Assembly (NCBI GenBank): GCA_964551985.1
Contig: CAZKFG010000032.1
Coordinates: forward strand, 1-26,680
Direction: 5' to 3'
DNA: 26,680 nt
Source of the DNA: CAZKFG01 sp964551985
GTDB taxonomy: Bacteria > Bacillota > Negativicutes > Acidaminococcales > JAISLQ01
The position numbers and the translations under genes were made by a program. Below are positions 1 through 7,422 of the stretch, one piece after another; within the stretch, counting starts at the first letter, position 1, and each line of letters starts with the position of its first letter. Below the pieces are notes generated by a model. That model was not told where the DNA came from. It made no database searches and worked only from the letters and a program-made list of their open reading frames with translations.

Positions 1-28
1 AGGGGTTCGACTCCCCTCGCCTCCACCA
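1..28 (+). ncRNA. ssrA: 3' end of tmRNA (or a tRNA), cut by window edge
   Basis: Bases 1-17 form a perfect T arm, a 5-bp stem (AGGGG/CCCCT) around a TTCGACT loop. Then come a 7-base acceptor strand CGCCTCC, a discriminator A and an encoded CCA at 26-28. A TTCGACT loop with an acceptor ending GCCTCCACCA is what Firmicutes tmRNAs typically show, since they start GGGGGCG. A tRNA cannot be excluded because the 5' part lies outside the window. A terminator hairpin follows at 71-106. Confidence 0.65.
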
Positions 29-70
29 AAAAACTATTATACACGAATTATTATATCAAGCATGACTTTA

Positions 71-106
71 GCGTTAAGATATTTATGTCTTAACGCATTT
101 TCGTTT
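71..106 (+). terminator. Intrinsic terminator after the tmRNA-like gene
   Basis: A perfect 9-bp stem (71-79 with 88-96, GCGTTAAGA/TCTTAACGC) with an 8-base loop is followed by a T-rich tail. It lies about 40 bases past the CCA end and no other gene is near, so it most likely ends the tmRNA transcript. Confidence 0.7.
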
Positions 107-187
107 ATAAAGTCAAATAATTTTAACAAACATTATATTTGTACAACTTGTAGTTGAGTTTTTCAATATATATCAACTATTGCTCGT

Positions 188-216
188 TAGACTTTAATAT
201 TTATCTAAGATAGAAT
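188..216 (+). promoter_or_regulatory. Candidate promoter of the HTH-methyltransferase gene
   Basis: TAGACT (188-193) and TAGAAT (211-216) are separated by 17 bp. They sit about 40 bases before the start codon, whose ribosome site is AAGGAG at 244-249. The -35 box is a weak match, so this is tentative. Confidence 0.4.
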
Positions 217-254
217 AATGTTATAAATGTTAATAGTTTTAAAAAGGAGAAAAA

Positions 255-593
255 ATGCTTAATTATAATGAAATAGGAAAACGTATCGCCTTATTAAGAA
301 AAGGAAAAAAATATACACAAGAACAATTTAGTTCTTTTTTAAATGTGACTGCTCAAGCTGTTTCGAAATGGGAAAAAGGTAACGCTTTGCCTGACACATC
401 TTTATTGCCAATATTAGCAGCCACGCTAGAAGTATCAATTGATTATTTACTGACAGGGAAAAATATACAAGAAAAAACTAGCCCTTATGATAGAGAGTAT
501 GAAAAAGAAGATTTTTATTGGGGGCTGAATCATTCAATACTTGCAGAACAAATTGTAAAAATTAAAGAAAATGAAAAAAAGGACGATTATTAG
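255..593 (+). CDS. XRE-type HTH domain, N-terminal half of an HTH-methyltransferase fusion
   Basis: The 112-residue frame has an XRE helix-turn-helix at about residues 6-62. It carries the usual signatures: IALLRKGKKYTQEQF, then VTAQAVSKWEKG, then PDTSLLPILA. This is a DNA-binding domain that normally represses nearby genes. A linker follows with SPYDREYEKEDFYWGLN, which I recall as the junction found in Firmicute proteins where this HTH is fused to a methyltransferase. The frame then stops at 591-593. The methyltransferase motif LLDIGSGEG begins at once in the -1 frame (from 587), so this is best read as the first half of one gene. A slippery A AAA AAG heptamer at 575-581 lies in exact register with the zero frame. 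The start follows a good ribosome site at 244-249. Confidence 0.75.
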   Translation: MLNYNEIGKRIALLRKGKKYTQEQFSSFLNVTAQAVSKWEKGNALPDTSLLPILAATLEVSIDYLLTGKNIQEKTSPYDREYEKEDFYWGLNHSILAEQIVKIKENEKKDDY

Positions 594-1084
594 ATATTGG
601 CAGCGGCGAAGGACGAGATGCTATATATTTCGCTAAATGTGGTTTTCAAGTTGATGCTCTTGAAATATCATTTCCTGGAGTAGAAAAAATCAAACAATAT
701 AGCCAATTAATGAATTACAATATAAAGATTGTTCATGAAGATATGGTTGGATATGAATTGAAAAATTATTATGATGTTATCTATTCAAGCGGCTCACTAC
801 AGTTTTTACCTATAAATCAAAGAGAAAATCATTTTGAACAATATAAAAAACATACACGTGCTGGTGGTTTAAATGCACATTTAATTTTTGTCGAAAAGCC
901 ATTTATTGACACTGCACCTGATTGGCAAAAAAATGAGTATTTTTATTTTTCCGGTGACTTAGCTAGCTACTACCACGACTGGGAGATAATTAAGTGTGAG
1001 GAATCGATTGTAAATTGTAATTCATCAGGAATACTCCATAAACATGCAGTTAATATGATTATTGCCAGAAAGCAAATAAAATAA
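578..1084 (+). pseudogene. SAM-dependent methyltransferase half, -1 frame relative to the HTH start
   Basis: In the -1 frame after the A-run the sequence reads KKGRLLDIGSGEGRDAIYFA, then VDALEIS and later YDVIYSSGSLQFL. These are motifs I, II and IV of a class I Rossmann methyltransferase of the TehB-like type. An ATG exists at 710 but lies after motif I, so starting there would give a protein without its SAM-binding loop. No ribosome site precedes 578, so expression needs a -1 frameshift from the HTH gene, or the gene is broken by loss of one A from the 7-A run (574-580). The rest of the frame is clean to its stop, which implies recent damage or real recoding. The methyl acceptor is unknown. 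Confidence 0.7.
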
Positions 1085-1127
1085 TACCTTACTTTATCTA
1101 AAAATAACTTTAAAAATTTTTCCCAAA

Positions 1128-1158
1128 AAGCAGTTTAACAACTGCTTCTTTGTTTTTC
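1128..1158 (+). terminator. Terminator after the methyltransferase frame
   Basis: Stem AAGCAGTT (1128-1135) pairs with AACTGCTT (1140-1147) around TAAC, followed by CTTTGTTTTTC. It ends the HTH-methyltransferase transcript. I saw no convincing promoter for the symporter in the remaining bases to 1260. Confidence 0.75.
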
Positions 1159-1260
1159 AAACAATTTTGTAATTGTGTTTTGTATACATCGCTTTAAATA
1201 CTTAATTTTATTATTTATTTATGTTAAGATAAAACGGAAAAATTTTCTAGGAGGAAAAAT

Positions 1261-2473
1261 ATGCAACAGGGAAAAAAGAAATCATCATTGGCCTTTAAAA
1301 TTTTTATGGGCTTGGTTTTAGGCATAGCAGTTGGACTTTCTTTAATGAATACACCCAATATTGCTAATGATTATATAAAACCATTTGGTACAATTTTTTT
1401 AAATTTATTAAAGTTTGTTGTTGTACCTATCGTTTTGTTCTCTATTTTAAATGGTATCATTTCTATGAAAGATATCAAAAAAGTTGGTTCTATTGGCTGG
1501 AAGACTTTGGTTTACTATATGTGTACAACCGCGCTCGCTGTGACTATAGGCCTTATTTTAGCAAATCTTTTGAGTGGTATGTTTACAAAGCTCTCTACAA
1601 CCGGTCTATCATACAAAGCTTCTAAAGCACCTAGCTTTATGGCTACAATTGTAAACATATTCCCTGACAATATGTTTAAATCTATGGTTGAAGCTAATAT
1701 GCTCCAAGTCATAGTTGTTGCCGTACTGTTTGGATTTGCAACAATTTTAACAAGTGAGAAAAAATCTAAAGTTTTTGCTGATTTTGTTGAAAGTACTAAT
1801 GAAGTTTGTATGAAGCTTATGCATATGGTTATACAGCTTTCACCTATTGGTGTTTTTTGCTTGATTGTACCTGTTGTTGCTGTAAATGGTCCTCAAGTTC
1901 TCGGTTCTTTAACTGCAGCTCTTGCAATTGCTTATCTTGCATACATCGTTCATGCGACTCTTGTTTATTCTTTTACAGTGAGTTTTTTTGCCGGAATCTC
2001 GCCGCTTACTTTCTTTAAAGGCATTGCCTGCAATGATAATGGCGTTTTCTAGTGCTTCATCTGTTGGTACTTTGCCTATAAATATGGAGTGTGCAGAAGA
2101 ATTAGGTGCTAAAAAAGATGTTGTTAGTTTTATACTTCCTTTAGGGGCTACTATCAACATGGATGGCACAGCAATTTATCAAGGCGTTTGCGCGGTGTTT
2201 ATCGCAACGTGTTTTGGCGTCGATTTAACTTTAGGTCAGATGCTTACAATAGTTTTGTCAGCAACATTAGCTTCAATTGGTACCGCTGGAGTTCCTGGTG
2301 CTGGTATGATAATGCTTGCAATGGTTTTGCAAAGTGTTGGCTTGCCACTAGAAGGTATTGCCCTAGTTGCCGGCGTTGATAGGATTTTTGACATGGGTCG
2401 TACAACAGTTAATATTACAGGCGATTCTGCTTGTGCTTTAGTTGTATCGGCATTAGAAAGTAAAAAAGCATAG
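1261..2473 (+). pseudogene. Dicarboxylate/amino acid:cation symporter (DAACS), copy 1, 2-base deletion
   Basis: Both halves are clearly a DAACS-family transporter (GltP/DctA/GltPh fold), which couples Na+ or H+ to uptake of acidic amino acids or C4-dicarboxylates. The first frame covers transmembrane segments 1-6 and stops at 2052. The next frame continues with PAMIMAFSSASSVGTLP (hairpin 1), NMDGTA (TM7) and DMGRTTVNITGD (TM8), ending at 2473. Base-by-base comparison with copy 2 (2731-3945) locates the lesion between 2024 and 2025. There copy 2 reads GGCATGATGCCT and copy 1 reads GGCATTGCCT, a loss of GA. No other stop appears, so the damage is recent. Neither half could transport alone. The ribosome site CTAGGAGG and start (ATGCAACAG) match those of copy 2. 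Confidence 0.92.
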
Positions 2474-2482
2474 TTTTAAAAT

Positions 2483-2517
2483 AAAAAAAGCAGGTTTCTA
2501 GAAACCTGCTTTTTTTA
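2483..2517 (+). terminator. Terminator after symporter copy 1
   Basis: The 20-base perfect palindrome GCAGGTTTCTAGAAACCTGC (2490-2509) is flanked by A-rich and T-rich runs that extend the stem. It is a strong terminator, and the AAAGCAGG/CCTGCTTT core recurs after copy 2. Confidence 0.88.
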
Positions 2518-2528
2518 TTTTCATAAAC

Positions 2529-2566
2529 TTGAAGTGTCTAAAAATGGTCTATAATGTAATTGTCAA
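2529..2566 (+). promoter_or_regulatory. Promoter-like copy of the 4059-gene promoter, between the symporters
   Basis: TTGAAG (2529-2534) and TATAAT (2550-2555), 15 bp apart, lie in a stretch closely resembling 3998-4037 upstream of the secreted-protein gene. Both include CTTGAAGT, then TATAATGTAATT and TCAAACA. The 15-bp spacer is short. It may drive copy 2 through a long leader, or be a relic carried along when the symporter was duplicated. Confidence 0.5.
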
Positions 2567-2621
2567 ACAGACACTGTAAAGTAATCATGAAAGAATAATA
2601 AATAAGAAGAAAAACTCATCT

Positions 2622-2682
2622 CTTTAGGTAATAGTATTGGTTTGTGCTAAAACCATCTTAATGCCTAAAGTTTTGATTTTTT
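2622..2682 (+). terminator. Terminator-like hairpin in the leader of symporter copy 2
   Basis: CTTTAGGT (2622-2629) pairs with GCCTAAAG (2663-2670). An inner stem TGGTTT (2638-2643)/AAACCA (2650-2655) lies within, and TTTTGATTTTTT follows. It lies between the promoter-like element at 2529 and the copy 2 ribosome site at 2718, so it could be an attenuator. I do not recognise a known riboswitch. Confidence 0.5.
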
Positions 2683-2730
2683 AACTTTCATTTGAGTTTA
2701 CAGTATAAAAAATTTTCTAGGAGGGGAAAT

Positions 2731-3945
2731 ATGCAACAGAAAAAAAAGAAAACTTCTTTGGCTTTTAAAATTTTTATTGGTTTAATTTTAGGTATAGGCG
2801 TAGGTCTTGCGCTTATGGGAAATCCAAATATTGCTAATGATTTTATAAAACCAATAGGCACAATATTTTTAAATTTATTGAAATTTATTGTTGTACCTAT
2901 CGTTTTGTTTTCCATTTTAAATGGTATCATTTCTATGAAGGACATTAAAAAAGTAGGTGCAATCGGCTGGAAGACTATGGTCTACTACATAAGTACAACT
3001 GCTATCGCTGTAACTATAGGTCTTATTTTGGCAAATCTTTTGAGCGGTATGTTTACCAAACTTTCAACAAGTGGTCTTTCTTATAAAGCCTCTCAAGCGC
3101 CTAGCTTTATGTCAACAATTGTAAACATATTCCCTGATAATATGTTTAAATCTATGGTTGAGGCTAATATGCTCCAAGTCATAGTTATCGCTGTGTTATT
3201 TGGTTTTGCTACAATTTTAACAGGTGAGGAAAAATCTAAAGTTTTTGCTAATTTCGTTGAAAGTGCTAATGAAGTCTGTATGAAACTTATGCATATAGTT
3301 ATACAACTTTCACCTATAGGTGTTTTTTGCTTGATTGTGCCTGTTGTTGCGGTAAATGGTCCTCAAGTTCTCGGTTCTTTAACTGCAGCTCTTGCGATCG
3401 CTTATTTGGCGTATATTATTCACGCTACTGTGGTTTATTCATTGTCTGTTAGTTTTTTTGCCGGAATATCGCCGCTTACTTTCTTTAAGGGCATGATGCC
3501 TGCGATGATGATGGCGTTTTCTAGTGCTTCATCTGTTGGTACTTTACCTATAAATATGGAGTGTGCAGAAAACCTCGGTGCTAAAAAAGATATTGTTAGT
3601 TTTGTATTGCCTTTAGGCGCTACTGTCAACATGGATGGTACAGCAATTTATCAAGGCGTTTGCGCAGTTTTTATTGCAACGTGCTTTGGCGTGGATTTAA
3701 CTTTAGGTCAGATGGTTACAATAGTTTTGTCGGCAACCCTTGCTTCAATCGGTACTGCCGGTGTTCCAGGCTCTGGCATGATAATGCTTGCAATGGTTTT
3801 GCAAAGCGTTGGCTTGCCACTAGAAGGTATTGCCCTAGTTGCCGGTGTTGATAGAATTTTTGATATGGGTCGTACAACAGTTAATATTACAGGCGATTCT
3901 GCTTGTGCTTTAGTTGTATCGGCACTGGAAAGCAAAAAAGCATAA
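2731..3945 (+). CDS. Dicarboxylate/glutamate:cation symporter (DAACS), copy 2, intact
   Basis: This 404-residue membrane transporter has about eight transmembrane segments and two re-entrant hairpins. Seen motifs in order are the N-terminal segment AFKIFIGLILGIGVGLAL, the serine-rich hairpin FSSASSVGTLP, NMDGTAIYQ in TM7, hairpin 2 GTAGVPGSGMIMLAM, and FDMGRTTVNITGD in TM8. The Arg of DMGRT equals the GltPh residue that binds the side-chain carboxylate, so the substrate is probably glutamate, aspartate or a C4-dicarboxylate rather than a neutral amino acid. ATG at 2731 was chosen because GGAGGGG (2720-2726) precedes it; the frame is open further upstream but without a ribosome site. It is about 90% identical by eye to copy 1, more so in the C-terminal third, and presumably supplies the activity copy 1 lost. 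Confidence 0.93.
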   Translation: MQQKKKKTSLAFKIFIGLILGIGVGLALMGNPNIANDFIKPIGTIFLNLLKFIVVPIVLFSILNGIISMKDIKKVGAIGWKTMVYYISTTAIAVTIGLILANLLSGMFTKLSTSGLSYKASQAPSFMSTIVNIFPDNMFKSMVEANMLQVIVIAVLFGFATILTGEEKSKVFANFVESANEVCMKLMHIVIQLSPIGVFCLIVPVVAVNGPQVLGSLTAALAIAYLAYIIHATVVYSLSVSFFAGISPLTFFKGMMPAMMMAFSSASSVGTLPINMECAENLGAKKDIVSFVLPLGATVNMDGTAIYQGVCAVFIATCFGVDLTLGQMVTIVLSATLASIGTAGVPGSGMIMLAMVLQSVGLPLEGIALVAGVDRIFDMGRTTVNITGDSACALVVSALESKKA

Positions 3946-3965
3946 TGTAAAAGTGTGATTTTTCA

Positions 3966-3993
3966 AAAGCAGGTTTTGAGCCTGCTTTTTTCT
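3966..3993 (+). terminator. Terminator after symporter copy 2
   Basis: AGCAGG and CCTGCT arms surround a short T-rich loop and are followed by TTTTTTCTTTT. It separates the symporter from the promoter of the next gene at 3999. Confidence 0.8.
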
Positions 3994-3998
3994 TTTGC

Positions 3999-4026
3999 TT
4001 GAAGTATTTTTAAAATAGTTTATAAT
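3999..4026 (+). promoter_or_regulatory. Promoter of the secreted-protein gene
   Basis: TTGAAG (3999-4004) and TATAAT (4021-4026) with a 16-bp spacer lie about 32 bases before the ATG at 4059. The ribosome site is AAGGAGAG at 4044-4051. A closely similar block is present at 2529. Confidence 0.65.
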
Positions 4027-4058
4027 GTAATTATCAAACATCAAAGGAGAGATGCAAA

Positions 4059-4607
4059 ATGAAAAAAAATTTATTAACTGTTCTTGCTTTATTTGTTGCA
4101 CTTACTTTTTCACTAACTGCTCAAGCGAGCGAAAAATCTTCAGCATTTAAAAACAAGGATTATCAAATTACTTTTAATTGTCCAAAAGATTTTAAATTGC
4201 TCACACAAAGCGAAGATAAAGGTGTACCAAACACTCTACTTGCCTTGTTTATGCAAGCAGATAAATCTTTACGTAAATACAACTATATTGGCGTAGTAGT
4301 AGAAAAATTGGATAAAAATTTTGACAGCACAAAAATAGACGGAGAAAAAGTTAAAGCCAAACTGGAACAAGATGCTAAAGCACTACATCCTGAAATGTCA
4401 GGCTATGCTTTTACCGAAACAAAAATCAGTGACAAAACGTTTTATTATGGATTATATTATGATTCAGCAAGAAAAGAAGACATTGTTCAAGCTATCACTT
4501 ATTCTGGACAATACTCTTACACCTTCTCTATGGTAGCAACCTTCAACGCTAAAGAAACTTTGGATACTTTTGGCAAGGTTCTTGAATCCTTTAAAGCCAA
4601 AGCTTAA
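4059..4607 (+). CDS. Secreted protein of unknown function
   Basis: This 182-residue protein has a clear signal peptide. A KK start and a hydrophobic stretch run to a likely cleavage after AQA, about residue 22. The mature part opens with a strand, DYQITFNCPKDFKLL, and ends with a strand-helix unit, TFSMVATFNAKETLDTFGKVLESF. That pattern of a short two-layer alpha/beta domain is reminiscent of PsbP/DcrB-like envelope proteins, but this is resemblance only. There are no cysteines beyond one, no lipobox and no catalytic motif. It has its own promoter (3999-4026) and terminator (4621-4650), so it is monocistronic. It follows the symporter, but a shared function cannot be shown. Confidence 0.8.
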   Translation: MKKNLLTVLALFVALTFSLTAQASEKSSAFKNKDYQITFNCPKDFKLLTQSEDKGVPNTLLALFMQADKSLRKYNYIGVVVEKLDKNFDSTKIDGEKVKAKLEQDAKALHPEMSGYAFTETKISDKTFYYGLYYDSARKEDIVQAITYSGQYSYTFSMVATFNAKETLDTFGKVLESFKAKA

Positions 4608-4620
4608 TTTGTCTTTAAAA

Positions 4621-4650
4621 AGCCTTGAGAAATTCTCAGGGCTTTTTTAG
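4621..4650 (+). terminator. Terminator after the secreted-protein gene
   Basis: AGCCTTGAGA pairs with TCTCAGGGCT with one wobble, followed by TTTTTAG. It is a strong intrinsic terminator. Confidence 0.85.
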
Positions 4651-4659
4651 TTTGCAATA

Positions 4660-4688
4660 TTGTAGTTTTTATACTAAACAATTATAAT
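4660..4688 (+). promoter_or_regulatory. Promoter of the EFR1 ferredoxin gene
   Basis: TTGTAG (4660-4665) and TATAAT (4683-4688) have a spacer of exactly 17 bp, placing the likely transcript start near 4695. The coding start is at 4714. Confidence 0.6.
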
Positions 4689-4713
4689 AAAAACAAACTT
4701 ATAGAGAAATGAA

Positions 4714-5541
4714 GTGATAACATTGGTACAAATACAAAAAGTATATGCTGTTTTTTTTAGCCCTACAGGCACAACAAAGAAAATAGCTACAACCATTGCC
4801 CGTACAATCGCGGACAAACTTCAAACAGAATATTTAGAGCGAGATTTTACTTTGCCACAAGCTAGAGAAAATCCCATTGTTTTTGAGCAATCAGATTTAA
4901 TAATATTTGGCACTCCAGTGTATGCAGGAAGAATACCAAATCTTTTACTCAAATATCTATCAACAATTAAAGCAAACGGCGCTAACGCTGCCCCTATAGT
5001 CTTGTATGGCAATAGAAATTATGATGACGCACTAATAGAGCTAAAAGATATATTAATAGATAATGGTTGCAAACCGATAGCTGCCGGAGCTTTTATTGGC
5101 GAACACTCTTTTTCTGATACTTTAGCTAAAAATCGTCCTGATAAAGAAGATTTGACCTTTGCCCAAACTTTTGCTGACAAGATAATAGCTAGTATTGCAA
5201 ATCCGCCTCAGAATCTATCTATAGAAGGAATACCTAGTCCCTATCGTGGCTATTATCAACCGAAAGATGAAAAAGGTAATGCCATTGATATAAGAAAAGT
5301 AAAGCCTTTAACAAATGAAACATGTATAAACTGCAAGCTATGCGCTAAACAATGCCCTATGGGTTCGATAAACTTCCAAAATGTACATGAAATAACAGGT
5401 ATTTGTATAAAATGTTGTGCCTGTGTAAAAAAATGCCCTGTACAAGCAAAATACTTTGATGACAAAGGGTACCTATACCACAAGCGAGATTTAGAAGCAA
5501 AATATCAAAGACGCGCTCAACCTGAGATGTTTTTGGAATAA
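4714..5541 (+). CDS. EFR1-type flavodoxin-ferredoxin fusion protein
   Basis: The 275-residue cytoplasmic electron carrier has an N-terminal flavodoxin-like domain. Its FMN phosphate-binding loop is SPTGTTKK at about residues 17-24 and its second loop is GTPVYAGRIP. The C-terminal part carries two 4Fe-4S motifs, CINCKLCAKQCP and CIKCCACVKKCP. Such proteins shuttle electrons between flavin and ferredoxin pools in anaerobes; the specific partner is unknown. GTG at 4714 is taken as the start because an upstream ATG (4709) is out of frame and stops at once. The ribosome site (AGAGAAATGAA) is weak. The gene has its own promoter (4660-4688) and a shared bidirectional terminator. Confidence 0.88.
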   Translation: MITLVQIQKVYAVFFSPTGTTKKIATTIARTIADKLQTEYLERDFTLPQARENPIVFEQSDLIIFGTPVYAGRIPNLLLKYLSTIKANGANAAPIVLYGNRNYDDALIELKDILIDNGCKPIAAGAFIGEHSFSDTLAKNRPDKEDLTFAQTFADKIIASIANPPQNLSIEGIPSPYRGYYQPKDEKGNAIDIRKVKPLTNETCINCKLCAKQCPMGSINFQNVHEITGICIKCCACVKKCPVQAKYFDDKGYLYHKRDLEAKYQRRAQPEMFLE

Positions 5542-5584
5542 AATAACTACAGCCTACTGCAAGTACAGTAGGCTGTAGTTATTT
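5541..5584. terminator. Bidirectional terminator between convergent genes
   Basis: A near-perfect 19-bp stem pairs AAATAACTACAGCCTACTG (5541-5559) with its complement from 5566. A-run and T-run flanks let it work in both directions, ending the ferredoxin gene (plus) and the methyltransferase gene (minus). Confidence 0.9.
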
Positions 5585-5593
5585 TATATTAGC

Positions 5594-6424
5594 CTATTTT
5601 TCTAATAGTATAGCAATAGTAAAATCATTTTCACTATAAACTTTACCTGTAACATCAGCAAAAACTTGACACACTTTAAAACCCTCATTTAAAGCTTCTT
5701 TAATTAAACTATCTTTAGTAAAATATGTTGTCCAAAGATAATAAACAGTAGTTTTTTCACAACAAACGACGGTTATTTGTTCTAATGTTACATGGTCTAA
5801 ATATTTATAATAACCATTAAAGGCTATATATTCTTTTTCATGCCAAAAACCACCACCGCCACAAATTTCCCATGTTTGTTTTTCTTGAAAACTATCATAT
5901 TTAGCCATAGAAAATACATCAAACAAAAATTTGCCACCAGGTTTTAGGTGCTTATATATTTTTTGCATAATAGTTTTTCTATCTGCTACCGATAGCGCTC
6001 CATAATCACAGTATATCATTGTTGCAAAATCAAAATTTTTTTGAAGATCAAGTAATAAATAGTTTTGAAAAACATAGTTAATATCTAAATCTTGTTTTAG
6101 TGCTGAACGCTTAGCATAGTCTATAGAGCGATTAGAAAAATCAACCCCCGTTACTTTATAACCTATATTGGTAAATTTTTCAGCATATATTCCAGGACCA
6201 CAACCAATATCCAGTAATAGTGGATATTCTTTTGCTGGCACAATTTCATTTATCCAGTTGACTGATTTTTCTATAAAATCAATTTTTCTGCTTGCACCGT
6301 CAAAGTTAGGAGCAAGATGTGCTTTGAGCATTTGCTTTGATATGTGTTTATCACTCCAAAACTCAGCTTTGGATTTAGCATAAAGTGTTGGTTGTTCTAG
6401 TGTTGTTTTAATATTTTTGAACAC
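5594..6424 (-). CDS. Class I SAM-dependent methyltransferase
   Basis: The 276-residue protein has the glycine-rich SAM loop LLLDIGCGPGIYAEKF at about residues 88-103. The acidic motif II KVTGVDFSNRSIDYA and a motif IV region DFATMIYCDYGAL follow. Later come LKPGGKFLFDVFSM and a C-terminal strand typical of small-molecule methyltransferases. The N-terminal 85 residues (KAEFWSDKHISKQML) form a helical cap found in a Firmicute subfamily of unknown acceptor. The start is GTG at 6424, supported by AAAGGAG about 9 bases upstream. A strong terminator hairpin lies directly before that ribosome site, so expression may be controlled by its leader. It is unrelated in sequence to the methyltransferase half at 578-1084. 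Confidence 0.85.
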   Translation of the reverse strand: MFKNIKTTLEQPTLYAKSKAEFWSDKHISKQMLKAHLAPNFDGASRKIDFIEKSVNWINEIVPAKEYPLLLDIGCGPGIYAEKFTNIGYKVTGVDFSNRSIDYAKRSALKQDLDINYVFQNYLLLDLQKNFDFATMIYCDYGALSVADRKTIMQKIYKHLKPGGKFLFDVFSMAKYDSFQEKQTWEICGGGGFWHEKEYIAFNGYYKYLDHVTLEQITVVCCEKTTVYYLWTTYFTKDSLIKEALNEGFKVCQVFADVTGKVYSENDFTIAILLEK

Positions 6425-6441
6425 AACGTTTTACTCCTTTC

Positions 6442-6478
6442 AAAATAATAAAAAAGTCGTAGATTTTACTCTACGACT
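6442..6478 (-). terminator. Terminator hairpin just before the methyltransferase ribosome site
   Basis: AGTCGTAGA (6455-6463) and TCTACGACT (6470-6478) form a perfect 9-bp stem. Read on the minus strand it is followed by TTTTTATTATTTT and then, within about 10 bases, by the ribosome site of the 6424 gene. It may end the upstream operon or act as a regulated terminator in the leader. Confidence 0.75.
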
Positions 6479-6702
6479 AATCTTTTTAAACAAAGATAGA
6501 TTTAAAGTAAAATAAAATCAAACACTAGGCACAAAAACTAAACTGTAAAAACAGTCGCATTATAGCCTATTAAATTGATCTTATCTACTCATTTCCAATC
6601 ATTGCCATTAAATATATTTATGCTTTTGGCATACCGGACTTTTATCATCCTTTTTATTAGATTTTATATTTTTAGCTTACAGCATTTAATATCTTATGTC
6701 AA
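6479..6702 (-). promoter_or_regulatory. Structured leader upstream of the methyltransferase gene
   Basis: On the minus strand TTGACA (6702-6697) directly follows the stop codon of the upstream gene, with a weak -10 TAAGCT (6679-6674) after 17 bp. The roughly 190-base transcript before the terminator can form several stems: TATGC/GCATA around CAAAA; ACTGT/ACAGT around TTTT (6542-6555); and TAGGC/GCCTA enclosing that hairpin (6526-6530 with 6565-6569). No known riboswitch was recognised. Confidence 0.35.
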
Positions 6703-7422
6703 TTATCTTAGCGCTTCACTTAGCATACTGTCAAAATTATCTGCTTGAACTTTCCCGACTTTTTCTTTGATTACTTGGGCTATCTCTTGCATTTGCGCTG
6801 TATTTAAGCCATTTATCATTGTCGCTTTAATGTGACTGAGTAACTGTGGATTTGCACCCGGCATATTAGACAATGCCGAGATTGTTAAAATTTCTCTATA
6901 TTGGTAACTAAGAGTATTTCTATAGAAAATATCGGCAAATAAATGCTCTTTTAAAAAATCGTCAATTACCGGTGCAAATAGTTGATAACCACTTGCCGGA
7001 GGCTCACTAGTCCTGCCAAATAAATTTTGGCGTACTTTCATACCATATTCATTTTTATTAATATTTTGTGGCATTGGCTGTGCAATCTTTCCAGTCTCAT
7101 CTTTAATTCCTTTGGCTTTTCGTTCATCTAGCACCTGCATGAAAGTATTTAGAGCATTTAAACTACGCGGAAAACCACAATAGGCATATAGTTGTACAAG
7201 CATTTCTTTAATTTCTTCTATATTAAGCCCGGCGTCAAGACCATCATTTAAAGCATTTTTCAATTTGCTCAAATCACCACTTGCAGTAAATGCTCCTATA
7301 GGAACAATGGCTTTTTGCTTGGCGGTTAAGGTATCTACTTTTACTGTTTGTGCATTTACTGTTGCCATGCCGATAATAGATAAAAAAGCACCCAAAAGTA
7401 ATACACTAATTTGTTTTTTCAT
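6703..7422 (-). CDS. Secreted carboxymuconolactone decarboxylase-family protein
   Basis: The mature protein follows a signal peptide (KKQISVLLLGAFLSIIGMA, cleavage likely after VNA near residue 25). Two CMD/AhpD-like helical repeats follow. The first contains LNIEEIKEMLVQLYAYCGFPRSLNA and the second contains YREILTISALSNMPGANPQLL. In AhpD-type enzymes a Cys pair does thiol redox chemistry. Here the first repeat keeps one Cys (AYCGFP) and the second repeat has none, so a peroxidase reaction is doubtful. ATG at 7422 fits AAAGGGGG seven bases upstream. It overlaps the end of the preceding membrane gene, showing an operon. Exported two-repeat CMD proteins often sit with cupins and flavodoxins, as here. 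Confidence 0.82.
   Translation of the reverse strand: MKKQISVLLLGAFLSIIGMATVNAQTVKVDTLTAKQKAIVPIGAFTASGDLSKLKNALNDGLDAGLNIEEIKEMLVQLYAYCGFPRSLNALNTFMQVLDERKAKGIKDETGKIAQPMPQNINKNEYGMKVRQNLFGRTSEPPASGYQLFAPVIDDFLKEHLFADIFYRNTLSYQYREILTISALSNMPGANPQLLSHIKATMINGLNTAQMQEIAQVIKEKVGKVQADNFDSMLSEALR

Noticed and set aside
710..1084. Independent methyltransferase starting at ATG 710
   Set aside because: Motif I of the SAM-binding domain lies upstream of this ATG in the same frame, so the real protein must begin earlier.
1988..2473. Independent short transporter gene
   Set aside because: It is the continuation of symporter copy 1 after a 2-base deletion, shown by alignment with copy 2.
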